Below, one piece after another: positions 10,137 through 20,577 of a DNA stretch of 64,000 bases. The stretch lies in NCBI GenBank assembly GCA_914767885.1, contig CAJZBQ010000052.1, positions 796,637 through 860,636 of the forward strand, given 5' to 3'. This DNA is from Blepharisma stoltei. Lineage: Eukaryota; Ciliophora; Heterotrichea; Heterotrichida; Blepharismidae. Below the pieces are notes generated by a model. The model ran no database searches. It had not been told where the DNA came from and saw only the letters and a program-made list of their open reading frames with translations. Both the position numbers and the translations under genes were made by a program. The number at the start of each line of letters is the position of its first letter. Within the stretch, counting starts at the first letter, position 1.

Positions 10137-12544
10137 CTATATTCTATTTGACTCATTTTTATCATGCTCGGACAGTTTGCTAAGCATGATTTCTGTGAAC
10201 TCGTCAAAATCGATTTCTCCGTCTCCATTTGTATCTGCTTCCCTCAATATATCTAAGAAATCAAAATGATTGCGGTCATTACCTCCTAGAGATTGCTTTA
10301 ACTCGTCAAGAGAAATTTTTCCACTTCCATCAATATCATATACCTTAAAAACTTGGTATAATTTTTCCTTGCTTAAAGCTTTTCTCCAATTCATAGCGGT
10401 AGTCAAAAACTCTGAGTAATCAATATACCCATTATTATCTAAGTCACAATTTGTCATTAATTCATGAACATCCATTTTAACTGCCTGATGCACCTTTTTG
10501 ATGCCTTTAGTTAGTTCTTCTTCGCTTAATTTTCCATCCCCATTTTCATCAAGGGCATGAAAAATTTCCCTGACTCCCCCCCCCCCCTCCGTGAGCGAAC
10601 AAAAAAATTTTGTTCACTCACGGAGGGGGGTTAATTTTTTTTTTTAAAAAAAAATTTATATATAAATTTTATAAAAAATATTTTTTTCGAAATTTAAAAA
10701 AATCCTAATTTGCAAAAATTGGGAAGCAAATATTAATTTAATTTGCAAAATTTATGTTTTAAAACGCAATTTGTTTAAAATTAAACAGAATTAGCTCTAG
10801 ATTTCATTATACTAATTATCACTTATATATCAAAAATTTTTTTCCATTAAAATTTTTTCTATTAAAAAAAAATTTTTGTTCGCTCACGGAGGGTGGGTTT
10901 TTGGTCAAAAAATGGTGATTTTTCTAATGGTTTTGTTCGCTCACGGGGGGGGGGGAGTGAGATAAGCGATTTCGACATTTGTGGAAAGATGAGACACTAT
11001 AAAAGTTAAAGTGGCCTTTTGAAGTTTGTTACTTATATTGAAGGCAATTAAGTTTTTTAAAGATGTAGATACGATTGGGTTATCTTTTATTGAGTTGTTG
11101 GCTCGCTGTTTTATTCAATTATTTTCAAAAACTTCATCTATTGTAGGACGATTTGATGGATTCTTTTTAAGCATTCATTTAATCAGATCTTTTGCTTCTT
11201 TTGAAATCCCATCCCATACAGAAAAATCAAAAGAAACTGGCTTTTCTTGGATTTTTTTATAAAGTGATTGCTCGGATTTTGCTTTGTATGGAACAAGGCC
11301 TGATAGCATTATGTAAAGAATAATCCCAAGGCTCCATATGTCACATTTATTATCATAGCTTCCTGAAATCATCTCAGGAGCTGCGAAATAAGAAGTCCCA
11401 GTAAATTTAGTAAGTTTTCCGTTTGGTTTTATGAACTGTGAGTGCTTAAACCCAACAATTTTCAGTTTTGCATCAGCTGACTCGTTTTCAAATAAAATGT
11501 TCTCAGGCCTTAAATCTCCATGCACCACGCCAACAGAGTGGCAATGCTTAATTCCAAATATAATTTCCCTCATAAACTTAGCTGCCTGATTTTCTGAAAA
11601 ACTTTCCATTTGGCCCATTCTTTCGAATAATTCTCCTCCATAGCTCTATGATATATACATTAAAATGGTATGGCGAACCAACCCACCTCTTAACACTTGT
11701 AATATTGAAGGCCAGGGATCTTGTGGAAGGGAGATGGCGTTCGGGAATGTGTATCCTGCTGGGTTTCTTGATTTGATGGAGCACAGCATCGGATTAGGCC
11801 CGCTGCAGTTCATTCCAGATCAAGGTTTTACCTCGGAGGAAGATGGAGTTCGGAGTTGGAAAGGATGTCACAGCAATATCAGCGAGGTTCCTCCTGATCA
11901 ATCGGGAACGATTCCTAGCGCGATACCAGGCCTTGCGAATTTTCATTTTGGCTGACAGGTGAAAATTCGTTTTTTCGAATTTCCAGAGACCAAACCCCAT
12001 GGGCGTAAGGCATGGTGCCCAGCAGTTCTGATTCACAAGCCCTCGTCCGTGAGGAGCAACATAGTGAAAGGCCGTGCTCGGACTAGTAAGCAAGCGGTGG
12101 AGCCGTATGGAAGTGAATGTGGGCTGGAAGGTCATACCGGAGCCTTTTTTTAATCTTAATTAAGTTTAAGCATAGCTCTGTGACTATGTGCAAGTATATT
12201 TTATCGTCGTAAACTTCATAAACTTTAATAATATTTGGGTGATCTAATTTTCTCAATACTTCTACTTCATCTAATACTTTATCATTTTTATAGCGATCAT
12301 TTGCATCAACTAAAATAGATTTTATTGCTCGTTGTAAGCCAGTCTTTTTTTCAGTGCCTATTTTGACTTCATAATACCCATCTTCTAATCAAGTATCTCC
12401 AAGCTCATAATTTTTAGTTACTTTACACTCAAAAAATTTTACAAAATTGCCTTGCTTAATACTCATCTTTCTTGAATGAGGCTTTGGCTTGAGTGTTTTT
12501 GTCTTTTTCACTTCTTGATCTTGCTGACTTGTGCAGCAACCCAT
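10137..12544 (-). CDS. CDPK-like pseudokinase 1 (split by a MITE and a SINE-like element)
   Basis: Calcium-dependent protein kinase architecture: N-terminal MGCC (possible myristoylation/palmitoylation), kinase domain, junction, then four EF-hands (DENGDGKLSEEE, DLDNNGYIDYSE, DIDGSGKISLDE, DTNGDGEIDFDE). The kinase core is atypical: the glycine loop lacks GxGxxG, HRD is HGD (VVHGDLRPEN), and the Mg-binding DFG is replaced by VGFK (KIVGFKHS); the VAIK-type lysine is kept (RAIKSI). It should bind calcium but probably phosphorylates poorly. Insert S5 lies in the hinge after TELC, and MITE A before REIFHALDENGD. MITE removal is in frame; removing S5 by its repeats leaves a one-base offset. Confidence 0.82.
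10574..10957. mobile_element. Intact MITE copy A in CDPK1 exon
   Basis: 384 bp with C-run/G-run ends (CTCCCCC..., ...GGGGGAG), each followed by TCCGTGAGCGAACAAAA. The left end carries a further inverted copy, so 10580-10625 is a hairpin. Flanked by TGA (10571-10573, 10958-10960), not TA. Body near-identical to copy B at 50093. No coding frame. Removal with one TGA gives AYLREIF in the host frame. Confidence 0.85.
11652..12170 (+). mobile_element. SINE-like insertion S5 in CDPK1
   Basis: 519 bp between 13-bp repeats CATAGCTCTATGA (11639-11651) and CATAGCTCTGTGA (12171-12183). Starts with TATATACATTAAAATGGTA then TGGCGAACCAACCC, as S11 does, and ends TAATTAAGTTTAAG. GC-rich body shares the family core in reverse (TCAATCGGGAACGATTCCTAG). 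Confidence 0.75.
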
Positions 12545-13108
12545 ATTTTTTATTCAGCCATCATTTCAGATTTTTTTTATTTTCTCCAAATGGACTTTTT
12601 TGCATGATTTATTTTTATATTGATAAAAATTTGGTCAAAAGCTATGCTTGATATTGAAATTTATGTAAATTTAAATATGATTAATAGTATTAACATTTTG
12701 ATGCTTGGTTCCTTATACATAAATAAGACAGCCCAATTTAAGACTTGATTCTGCAATAATAATTTCATAGCTCAATTAAAAAGGAAAAGTAAATATTTTC
12801 ATCTCCCATTTATAAAAGGCTTTTTAATAGGGCGAGGATAGGCAGAATGACATTTTATACCTTCAAATCATTTATGAGATCTTAATATTTATATATTTTG
12901 CAAGTTTCTTCTCCCAAGCATTATAAAAGCAAACCATAAATATGTTTCTTACCAAATCTAAATTATTATAATCTAGAAGTTAATAAAGCTTTCTTTATCA
13001 TCTTTATTTCAATCTAAATATTATTAATCAAATGACTCCATAAATTAATAAGTTACAGGGCATATTTAAAAATAAAATTGGCTATAATCTAAAAAGAGGA
13101 AGATTGTT
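12545..13108. other. AT-rich intergenic stretch between the two CDPK-like genes
   Basis: About 560 bp without a coding block; no element ends seen. Confidence 0.5.
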
Positions 13109-14653
13109 TTAACTAATTATTTCTTTTTTATTAAAGAATATTTCGGAAGTAATATGCTTTTTATATTCTATTTCATTCGCATTATCATGCTTAGCCAGCT
13201 TGCTGAGCATGATTTCTGAGAATTCATCAAAATCGATTTCTCCATCTCCATTTGTATCTGCTTCCTTCAATATATCCAATAACTCAAGATGGTTACTATC
13301 ATTGCCTCCCAAAGACTGCTTTAACTCTTCAAGAGAGATTTTCCCACTTCCGTCAATATCATACACCTTAAAAACTTGATATAATTTTTCCTTGCTTAAA
13401 GTTTTTCTCCAATTCATAGCCGCAGCTAAAAATTCTGAGTAATCAATGTATCCATTATTATCAGAGTCACAATTTTTCATCAATTCATGCACATCAATTT
13501 TCATTAACTGATGATTATTTTCGAAGCCTTTTGTTAGCTCTTCTTCACTTAATTTTCCATCGCCATTTTCATCAAGAGCTTGAAAAATCTCACTAAGATG
13601 CGCTATTTCTGTATTAGTAGAGAGATAAGATGTTATGAAAGTTAGAGTGGCTTTTTGAAGCTTGTTACATATATTGAAACAGGCTAAATTTGCTAAGGAT
13701 TTGGATACTATTGGATTGTCTTTTATTGAGTTATTAGCTCTCTGCCTTATTCATTTATGCTCAGAAACCTCATCTATTGTAGGACGATTTGATGGTTTTT
13801 TCTTTAGCATCCATTTTATCAAATCTTTAGCTTCTTTGGAAATCCCGTTTCATGCAGAAAATTCAAAAGAAACTGGCTTTTCTTGGATTTTTCTATAAAG
13901 TGATTGTTCAGATTTAGCTTTATATGGAGCTAGGCCTGACAGCATTATGTAAAGGATAATCCCTAAACTTCATATATCACACTTATTATCATAGCTTCCT
14001 AAAATCATTTCAGGAGCTGCGAAATATGAAGTTCCAGTAAATTTCGTTAATTTTCCGTTTGGCTTTATGAATTGCGCCCTTTCAAATCCAACAATTTTCA
14101 GTTTTGCATCAGCTGACTCGTTTTCAAATAAAACGTTCTCAGGCCTTAAATCGCCATGCACCACGCCAACAGAGTGGCAATGCTTAATTCCAAATATAAT
14201 TTCTCTCATAAACTTAGCCGCTTGGTTTTCTGAAAAACTTTCCATTTGGCCCATTTTTTCGAATAATTCTCCTCCAGTGCAAAGCTCTGTAATTATGTGT
14301 AAGTGCAAATTATGATGATAAACTTCGTACACTTTAATAATACTTGGGTGGTCTAATTTTCTCAATACTTCTACTTCACTTAATATATGATCAATTTTAT
14401 AACTGCTATTTGCTCCAACTAAGATAGATTTGATCGCTCGCTGGATGCCGGTCTTTTTTTCTATTCCTGTTCTAAATTCATAGTTTCCATCTTCAAATCA
14501 AATTTCTCCAAGGTCATAATTTTTAGTTACATCGCATTCTAACAATTTTACAAAATTACCTTGCTTTATGCTCAAATTTCTCCTTTTAGTTTTTGATTTG
14601 ATTATTTTTGCTCTCTTTGCTGACTTTACTTGCTGACTTATACAGCAACCCAT
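13109..14653 (-). CDS. CDPK-like pseudokinase 2 (uninterrupted paralogue)
   Basis: 514-residue paralogue of the gene at 10137-12544, same strand, about 560 bp upstream of it, so the pair arose by tandem duplication. MGCC start; kinase domain with RAIKSI lysine, TELCTGGELFE hinge, VVHGDLRPEN in place of HRDLKPEN, and KIVGFERA in place of the DFG motif; then four EF-hands with canonical loops. UGA is read as Trp at several conserved places (LIKWMLKK, HKWIRQR). No IES, MITE or intron. It is the template that shows how copy 1 should read. Loss of the DFG aspartate in both copies suggests a shared ancestral change rather than decay. Confidence 0.88.
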
Positions 14654-15253
14654 ATTTTTTATTCAACGATTTAATTATCATTGATATATGACTTCTTCCC
14701 TTCTGCGAATTTCTTATAAAAAATTAATTGTGTTTATTATTCTATAGACATATAAACTTAATCGTTATGGTATATCATAGATGAAGCTAAGGGGCAGAGT
14801 TTAAATTTTACAAAAGCAAGCATGGTTACCAACAGTTGCTGCCTATTGAGTCAATTTTTTTACAACTAAAACAAACCATTTTGTCTGGTGAAGAATTTAA
14901 AAACACAACTAATAATTCAAATTTAAATTTTTTATTGCTTTGGCTAGTCAGTTAAATTAAAAATGGGATTTAGCTCTTATAGAATTAAATATCATTGGCA
15001 TGATTATCAAATAATATAATCAGGGTTAAAACTAACACTTAAATTTTTATTGTTAATTACAATTTTATTGGCAAGCTTCAAGTCTTAAGCTAGAGGCATC
15101 CTTCATACCGCAAAGAGTATGCTAATTCAGATGCAGTCTATCCTCAGTGCACGAATTTTATTGAACTCAGACCTAAGTGGTCTTAAAGTGAAGGATGATT
15201 CCAGAAGATAGATTAGATTAGATTAAAGAATAAAGCGTTAATAAATTATGTTT
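14654..15253. other. Intergenic stretch
   Basis: 600 bp, AT-rich with one slightly GC-richer patch near 15080-15210; no gene or element recognised. Confidence 0.45.
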
Positions 15254-15778
15254 TTACATTACAAGCCATTTATGAGGCTTATAATATTGAGGGCTTCCTA
15301 AAGTAAGAGTTTTTTCTATGAGCAGGACATAAAAAAATACCATAAAAATGCTTCTTACCCAATATACAATTTCATATCCAGGATGACTCCATAAATTGAT
15401 TACAGTAGTCTCATTCATCACGATTTCAAGCCTCAGCCCTTTTTCCAGCCCAAAAAGTATCAAATGCACAGGAAAAGCCAAAAAAATTGAAAGAAATTCC
15501 CTGCAAAGTATCCCAATAAGGCCAAATCTAAAAAGAAAGGTCTGCCAAACCAAGAAAAACAACCAGCAAATAATGAGCACTTGGATCCCTCCTTGGATTC
15601 CAAAGAAAATCAAAACTATAATATTCTCAGTCCCACTTGTGTAGTCTTCTTGACCAGGTATTGCGCACTCTCCATAATAAGTATATGCATTTGTAATCAC
15701 ATCACAGAGCAAAAGGAAATAAAAGAACATCAGTTTCGCCCCAAATGAACGCGCTTCTACGAGTTCTGCCCTCGCCAT
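15254..15778 (-). CDS. TMEM138-like transition-zone membrane protein
   Basis: 174 residues with four hydrophobic segments (about 17-35, 50-75, 80-110, 135-160). The layout and short matches (YFLLLCDVITNAY, NIIVLIFFGIQ, FLFRFGLIGIL, and the end LTLGSPQYYKPHKWL) resemble TMEM138, a ciliary transition-zone protein; the family ending is RLGDPxFYxDSLWL. This is family-level resemblance recalled from knowledge, not an alignment. A ciliary role would suit a ciliate. A different TMEM of the same fold is the alternative. Confidence 0.6.
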   Translation of the reverse strand: MARAELVEARSFGAKLMFFYFLLLCDVITNAYTYYGECAIPGQEDYTSGTENIIVLIFFGIQGGIQVLIICWLFFLVWQTFLFRFGLIGILCREFLSIFLAFPVHLILFGLEKGLRLEIVMNETTVINLWSHPGYEIVYWVRSIFMVFFYVLLIEKTLTLGSPQYYKPHKWLVM

Positions 15779-15815
15779 TTATGAATTATTAATTTAAATT
15801 TTATTTGATTTGTAT

Positions 15816-17162
15816 TTACACAAGTTTCTTTTTAGCCCAGGTTGCTAGTTTTGGCACTTCACTCCAGCGGCTTTCATAGGATTTGCAGCCTAGGACTGTA
15901 ACAATTAATTGCGGCTCTGAAGTTTTAGTTCTTACACATAGGCAGGGTCCTGCTTTATAGGTATGCCCAGTTTTTATACCATCAAAACCTTTTCCTAATA
16001 ATTTATTTGTACTTTTTCATGTAACTTTTCTGTCTCCAGAATCAGTATTTTCAATCAAACAAGAATAGCTTTTGGTATTTACAACTGACTCACCCTTATA
16101 TTGAATAAAAAGATCTTTTCCATTTAAATGGGTTGTTATAATGGAAAATATTTATATAAAGTGAATTTATCAATTTAAAGTGCTAACTTTTTAATATCAT
16201 TCTATTTATACTCCCAGTTCAGAATAGAAGAACTTATTTATTTCTACCATATTAAATTGGATATAATAGAATTATTATTTTTAACAATAACAGTTCAATA
16301 TAAAAAGGGTTATAGAAAATATTGCCAATATTTGTTTCAATTTAAGCGAAGAAGTGAGCAGAAAAAGTCATTTTTCAATGCATAAGAAGCTAGTTTGCAT
16401 ACATCCCTCACCGTAGAGAAGTTGGGCTTTATTGACAATCCATGTGGATTTTTAAAATAAGTATTTTCCAGGTTTAGCTCTTGGGCGAATTCATTCATTC
16501 CTTTCACGAACTGCGATATTGGAGGTCCTTCATTTTTACGGATATCAATAAAAAGCAAATTATTTTTTTCCAGATTTCTCCAGAAAATAATTACAGCCAC
16601 TTTATAGGAATAAAGTTTGCAATTTTTCATTTTTTTTAATTAACTACCCATTTTTAAGTCCACCAAAATATTCAGCTAATGCTACAGCAGCGTCATTTCC
16701 TGAAGGAAGCATAAGTCCATAAAATAGATCTTTAAGCATAATCTCGTCTTTTTGTTTTAACTTGGCAGTTGTCCCTGTTGTTTCCGCTGATTTTTTGCTT
16801 ATTGTGATTTTATTGGAATAGCTTATATTGAGTTCTCCAGCTAATTTAATGCTATAAATGCATGTCATTATTTTGGTAAGACTTGCTATTTCTCTTTTTT
16901 CATCAAACTTGGAGCCATATAGCATTTCTCCAGTATTAGGCTGAAATATTCCTCATGCTTTTGCAGATATATAAGGAGGAATAAGATGGATTGGCTTTGG
17001 AACCGATTCTGTAGGAGAATATGGTAACAAACTTGAAAGCGCTTTTTTAGGGCTTGGAGTAAGGTTTCTGAAAGACTGTGGTGCAGCGCGTGGCTTAGAG
17101 CGGCTTCTTGCTGAAGAAATACTGGGGAGAAATAAAAAGTTTGATTTCGCTTCCATATTCAA
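15816..17162 (-). CDS. D-alanyl-D-alanine carboxypeptidase-like (peptidase S11) protein, split by two IESs
   Basis: Penicillin-binding-protein fold of the DacA/S11 type, which in bacteria trims peptidoglycan stem peptides. All three active-site motifs are present in order: SxxK (ASLTKIMT), SxN (PSGNDAAVA), KTG (GIKTGHTYKAG); NPHGL follows as in DacA. A Ser/Pro-rich N-terminal stretch of about 65 residues precedes the domain and no clear signal peptide is seen. Removing the IESs at 16139-16344 and 16537-16654 gives 340 residues in one frame. UGA is used as Trp (KVTWKST). Ciliates have no peptidoglycan, so the role may be against bacterial food or a changed substrate. Bacterial-type origin is inference. 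Confidence 0.85.
16139..16344. other. TA-bounded IES (about 206 bp) in the carboxypeptidase gene
   Basis: Insert between TA at 16137 and TA at 16343; full of stops in the host frame. Removal gives LLRLTTHLNGKDLF on the minus strand in frame. Very AT-rich. Confidence 0.7.
16537..16654. other. TA-bounded IES (118 bp) in the carboxypeptidase gene
   Basis: Flanked by 8-bp repeats CATTTTTA (16531-16538 and 16649-16656). Removal joins FGGLK to NEGPPISQF on the minus strand. Confidence 0.75.
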
Positions 17163-18440
17163 CCAAACTTTTCAAAATAATCCAAGTAAAACTATAATAC
17201 CGACTTCTTAGTTATAAGGATTCTTATGATGTTTATTAAACTTTATAATAATTTTATTTAAAGTTTAGTCATTTTCTATTTCTTTCAATAAAAATATTTT
17301 AATTTATGTTTAAGCTTAAATTAACCAAAAACAAGTTATGCCAGTAAAAGATTCTACTGTAGAATCTAATTGCGTCATTATGCTTAAAAAAATGCATAAC
17401 TGACGAGAAAATTTTCTAGTGGCTGCGATTTTTTATTTTCCAAATTTTCAAAGATTTTACCTAATTCCTCCCCATCGAACGATTCCCTTGAATAAATTTC
17501 AAAAAAATTTTGGAAAATTAGCGCCCATCCTCATCGAGCGATTTTCAGGTATTGCAAAATTTTATATGCCATAAATCAATAGATTAGTTATATTTTTTTA
17601 TAATTTACGAAAATTAATATTGCATTGACAAATTATAGTAATTTACGTTTTTCTTAATAACCTGCACGGAATTAATCATTCGAAGTGCTTTAGCCATCAT
17701 CATCTGGTCTCAAAAACTTAATAATCTAAAAAGTTTATAATTATTATAAATAAAAAATATAGAATTTTCCCAAATTTTGGCGCTGTTTGCCCTTGATTTG
17801 GCCACTGGGAAAATTTTTTGGTTCGACTAGTATCATATGGTTTAGTCAAACCAAAAAATTTTCTCAGTGGGCAAATCAAGGGCAAACAGCGCCATCTATG
17901 GGAAAATTCTATAATCAATAAGGAAGCTGAAGGGGCTAACTAAAATTTTAAATTAACACAATTTTATTTTAGTAGTTTTAATATTTACTATCTTACCCTC
18001 TTATTTCACTAAAGCAATAAAAATAATATATATATATTTTATTTCCAAAAATTTTTTAAATCCCAATCCTTGATCGAATGACTGGATTCGTTCGATCAAG
18101 GACGGGAGGATAGGGGAGTAAATAAAAGTCCGATAAACCTTCACTATCTTGACCCATCAAAAAAGGATTAATAAGCACTAATGCTTCCTTCCAAATATCA
18201 AGGAAAAATAATTACTGATCATAATAAGCACTCGAATATGGCCATTTTAATAGAGGGATTCCCAACCCTTTTGAAAATAAAGATTTTTTATCTAGAATTT
18301 TCTGCATTTTATTGTGGTTTAACCCACTTACTAAATATCAAATATCAAAACTCATAAAGAATAATTGATTCTAAATAAGAGATAATTTTAAAGCAATTAT
18401 CTGCATTGGCAAGCACTTGAAATTACCCAACAGAGTTTAA
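17163..18440. other. Intergenic stretch with palindromes
   Basis: No coding block seen. Holds the foldback element at 17758-17913 and a smaller hairpin at about 18067-18103 (CCTTGATCGAAT / ATTCGTTCGATCAAGG). Confidence 0.5.
17758..17913. mobile_element. 156-bp near-perfect foldback element
   Basis: Starts TATAGAATTTTCCC and ends GGGAAAATTCTATA. The arms include GGCGCTGTTTGCCCTTGATT and its reverse complement, with only a short centre around 17827-17850, so nearly the whole element is one inverted repeat. The terminal TATAGAA resembles the hairpin elements at 33361 and 57590. Confidence 0.75.
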
Positions 18441-18448
18441 GAGATGCA

Positions 18449-18931
18449 GCATTACAGGAAGCTTAATTTCAGTTGGACAGACTTTTCTACTGTTATCAAC
18501 AAGCGGTAAGATTGGCAAAGTGCCTTGTGTTGTTTGAAAATTTAAATTAACATTAGGTGTATCTATATCACTCAACCCAGCTTAGATAACTGTAAGTACC
18601 TATCTCCTTGTAAAAATAACTCCATTTTTTTAAAAAAGTCAAAAAGAAACCATTCTATTTTGGCTAATTAATATAAAGCCAATAGCTGTCTAAAATAGCT
18701 GATAAGCCATATGATGCGCCGAGAAAGCAAGAATAAGTCGACTTGCTTATGTTGTGTTTCATTAATTCTAGCTTCAATACTATCTGCTTCTTCTCTTTCT
18801 ATCGAAGTAGACTTGTTATTTACTGTACCGATTTTTAAATGTTCTGAATTAATGTGCCTTGCCAATGTGTACTTTGTTTTATAAACTTTATTGCAGAGCT
18901 CATAATAGCATCTGAACACTCTATCTTCCAT
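18449..18931 (-). CDS. Single C2H2 zinc-finger protein, probably split by an IES
   Basis: Starts at 18931 with MEDRVF. One C2H2 finger is visible near the N terminus (C-x4-C-x12-H-x4-H in CYYELC...HINSEH). A second coding block, minus strand about 18449-18591, reads LSDIDTPNVNLNFQTTQG and ends LLNSVG-TAA, and uses the same strand. The bases between about 18592 and 18740 contain stops in all useful frames and look like an IES whose TA edges I could not fix. Function unknown; one finger may bind DNA, RNA or protein. Confidence 0.5.
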
Positions 18932-19261
18932 GGTTTTTTATTACGATTTCTCGGTTATATCTAGAAAATATATCTAAAAGTCGTGCTATAAATGGTGTAA
19001 GACGTAAAACAAAAAAAAAAATTTTCGAGCAGCTAGTAAATTATTAATAGGTTATTTTTGTAAATTATGATAATAGGGCTTGAAAAAATGGTTCATGATT
19101 CTGCTCTAAATTTTTGGTGAAAATTTTTGCTGCATATTTAAATTCAATTCTTTTGAAGAGCAATGCCAGGCAATTAAAATTTTCAGTAAATCGTCGCAGA
19201 GAATTGTCTGGCTGTCATAAGTGCAGAGCAATTGAGATTCAGCCTGAAAAAAGGATAAATT

Positions 19262-19979
19262 ATGATTATTTCAAATTTCTTAAAAGATCCTATTATAGCG
19301 ACTATTCATTTCCCGAAAACTGTTAGAGATATTCCGACTGACATCCAATTTCCGAGCTGCTCAGCTAATTTCTGTAGGATTAGCACTGTGCAACAGAATC
19401 CTGAATACTTGGAAGCGAAGCTCAGAAATTTGAGATCATTTTCACAGAATCAAGGGGTGCTGCTTTTGGTTTTAGACTTAGAAGATCTACAATGTTTGGA
19501 ATTTATTAATATAAAATGCTTTGAGTACAATTGCTTACTGCTTGTAGCGGCCACTGCCATGGATCTTCAAAAATACATTGAAGGGTTTGCATCAAGACCT
19601 AAGCCACAACCGGTTTATAAGGATGCAGGGGATTTTCTAAAACAAATAAAAGGCGTCAATAAAAGCGATATTAAGAAACTATTGGAGAGATGGGGGACTC
19701 TAGCTCCCCAAGTCCTTAATCGGACAATTCTACATAATTTTTTTTAGAAAATTAGCCTATTTATAATAATAATAAATCAATAAATAAAACATCTTATTTT
19801 ATTATTTTTATCCTACCCTTGATCGAAAAATAGCAGGAAGCACGATATAGGAAGAGGGATTAAGCAAAATTAGTAAACAAAGTGAGCAGGATATGCTGAA
19901 TGTAAAAGGCATAGGCAAAGAAAAAGCGAAGAAGATTTGTAATGTTTTATTTTCTAATTTAACAAGATCTAATAATTAA
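19262..19979 (+). CDS. ERCC1: ERCC1/Rad10 DNA-repair endonuclease subunit, split by an IES
   Basis: Non-catalytic partner of XPF in nucleotide-excision and crosslink repair. Without the IES 19701-19860 it is 185 residues. Seen: an ERCC1 central domain with NPEYLEAKLRNL, VLLLVLDLEDLQCLEFI and LLVAATAMDLQKYIEGF, then a helix-hairpin-helix pair (INKSDIKKLLERWGTL-type first hairpin and NVKGIGKEKAKKI). The IES falls between the two hairpins. The N terminus is shorter than usual, and coding upstream of 19262 is stopped by TAA, so an upstream exon may exist. Family call is firm from the HhH pair plus the domain order. Confidence 0.85.
19701..19860. other. TA-bounded IES (160 bp) in ERCC1
   Basis: Removal between TA 19701 and TA 19861 gives RWGTLSKISKQSEQ in frame. 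Begins TAGCTCCCC and ends GAGGGATTA, a loose inverted repeat. Confidence 0.75.
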
Positions 19980-19987
19980 TAAATTCT

Positions 19988-20470
19988 CTACAAGGGTCTA
20001 AGAATATTAAAATTCATCAGCATCATTTTGCTGTAGCGGTCTGGACTTTTAAGTCTTGCCCTCGTTCTGCTTTTTTCTTTTCGTAGGTTTTCCAGGATCC
20101 CAGCTCTGTCAATCTCCAATTTATGCCCATTTTCGTTTTTCTCCTGGTGCTTGCACTCTTTCGCCATATGTCCTAATTCTCCACACACATAGCATTCAAT
20201 ATCAGCTTTTGCAGCATTTTTTGAGGTATTAGACGCTTGTGGAAGCTTATTTTTGGGCCCTTTCTTGCTTCATTCAATGTTTATCACGTTTCCCATGATT
20301 TCTTTGCCATGCATTGCTCCCTTGGCTTGATCTGCAGCTCTGGCTTGTTCAAAATCAATAAAAGCAAAGTTTCCTTTGACGTCTACAGCGCATTTTCCAA
20401 ATTTGTCAAAAATCGCATGAAGGTCTTTTGCAGTCACATTTCTTGAGATATTGCCGATGAATAGACTCAT
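19988..20470 (-). CDS. RRM plus CCHC zinc-knuckle RNA-binding protein
   Basis: 160 residues, one open frame when UGA is Trp (NVINIEWSKKG). An RNA-recognition motif with RNP2 LFIGNI and RNP1 KGNFAFIDF, then a CCHC zinc knuckle CYVCGELGHMAKEC, then a basic tail. This order is found in small SR-type splicing factors and in hnRNP-like proteins, so a role in pre-mRNA processing is likely but the orthologue is not fixed. The stop lies 9 bp from the convergent ERCC1 stop, a typical tight spacing here. Confidence 0.82.
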
Positions 20471-20577
20471 GCTAAATTATAATTATATGAATATTAAATT
20501 AGAGCTGGGCAATTATTATAAGGAAACTAAGGCTTTAACTCTTTAAAATTAATGCCCATTATGTAACAAGATTAAAA

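Noticed and set aside
19114-19326. A 70-codon frame upstream of ERCC1
   Set aside because: Different frame, no ERCC1 similarity, overlaps the better-supported start.
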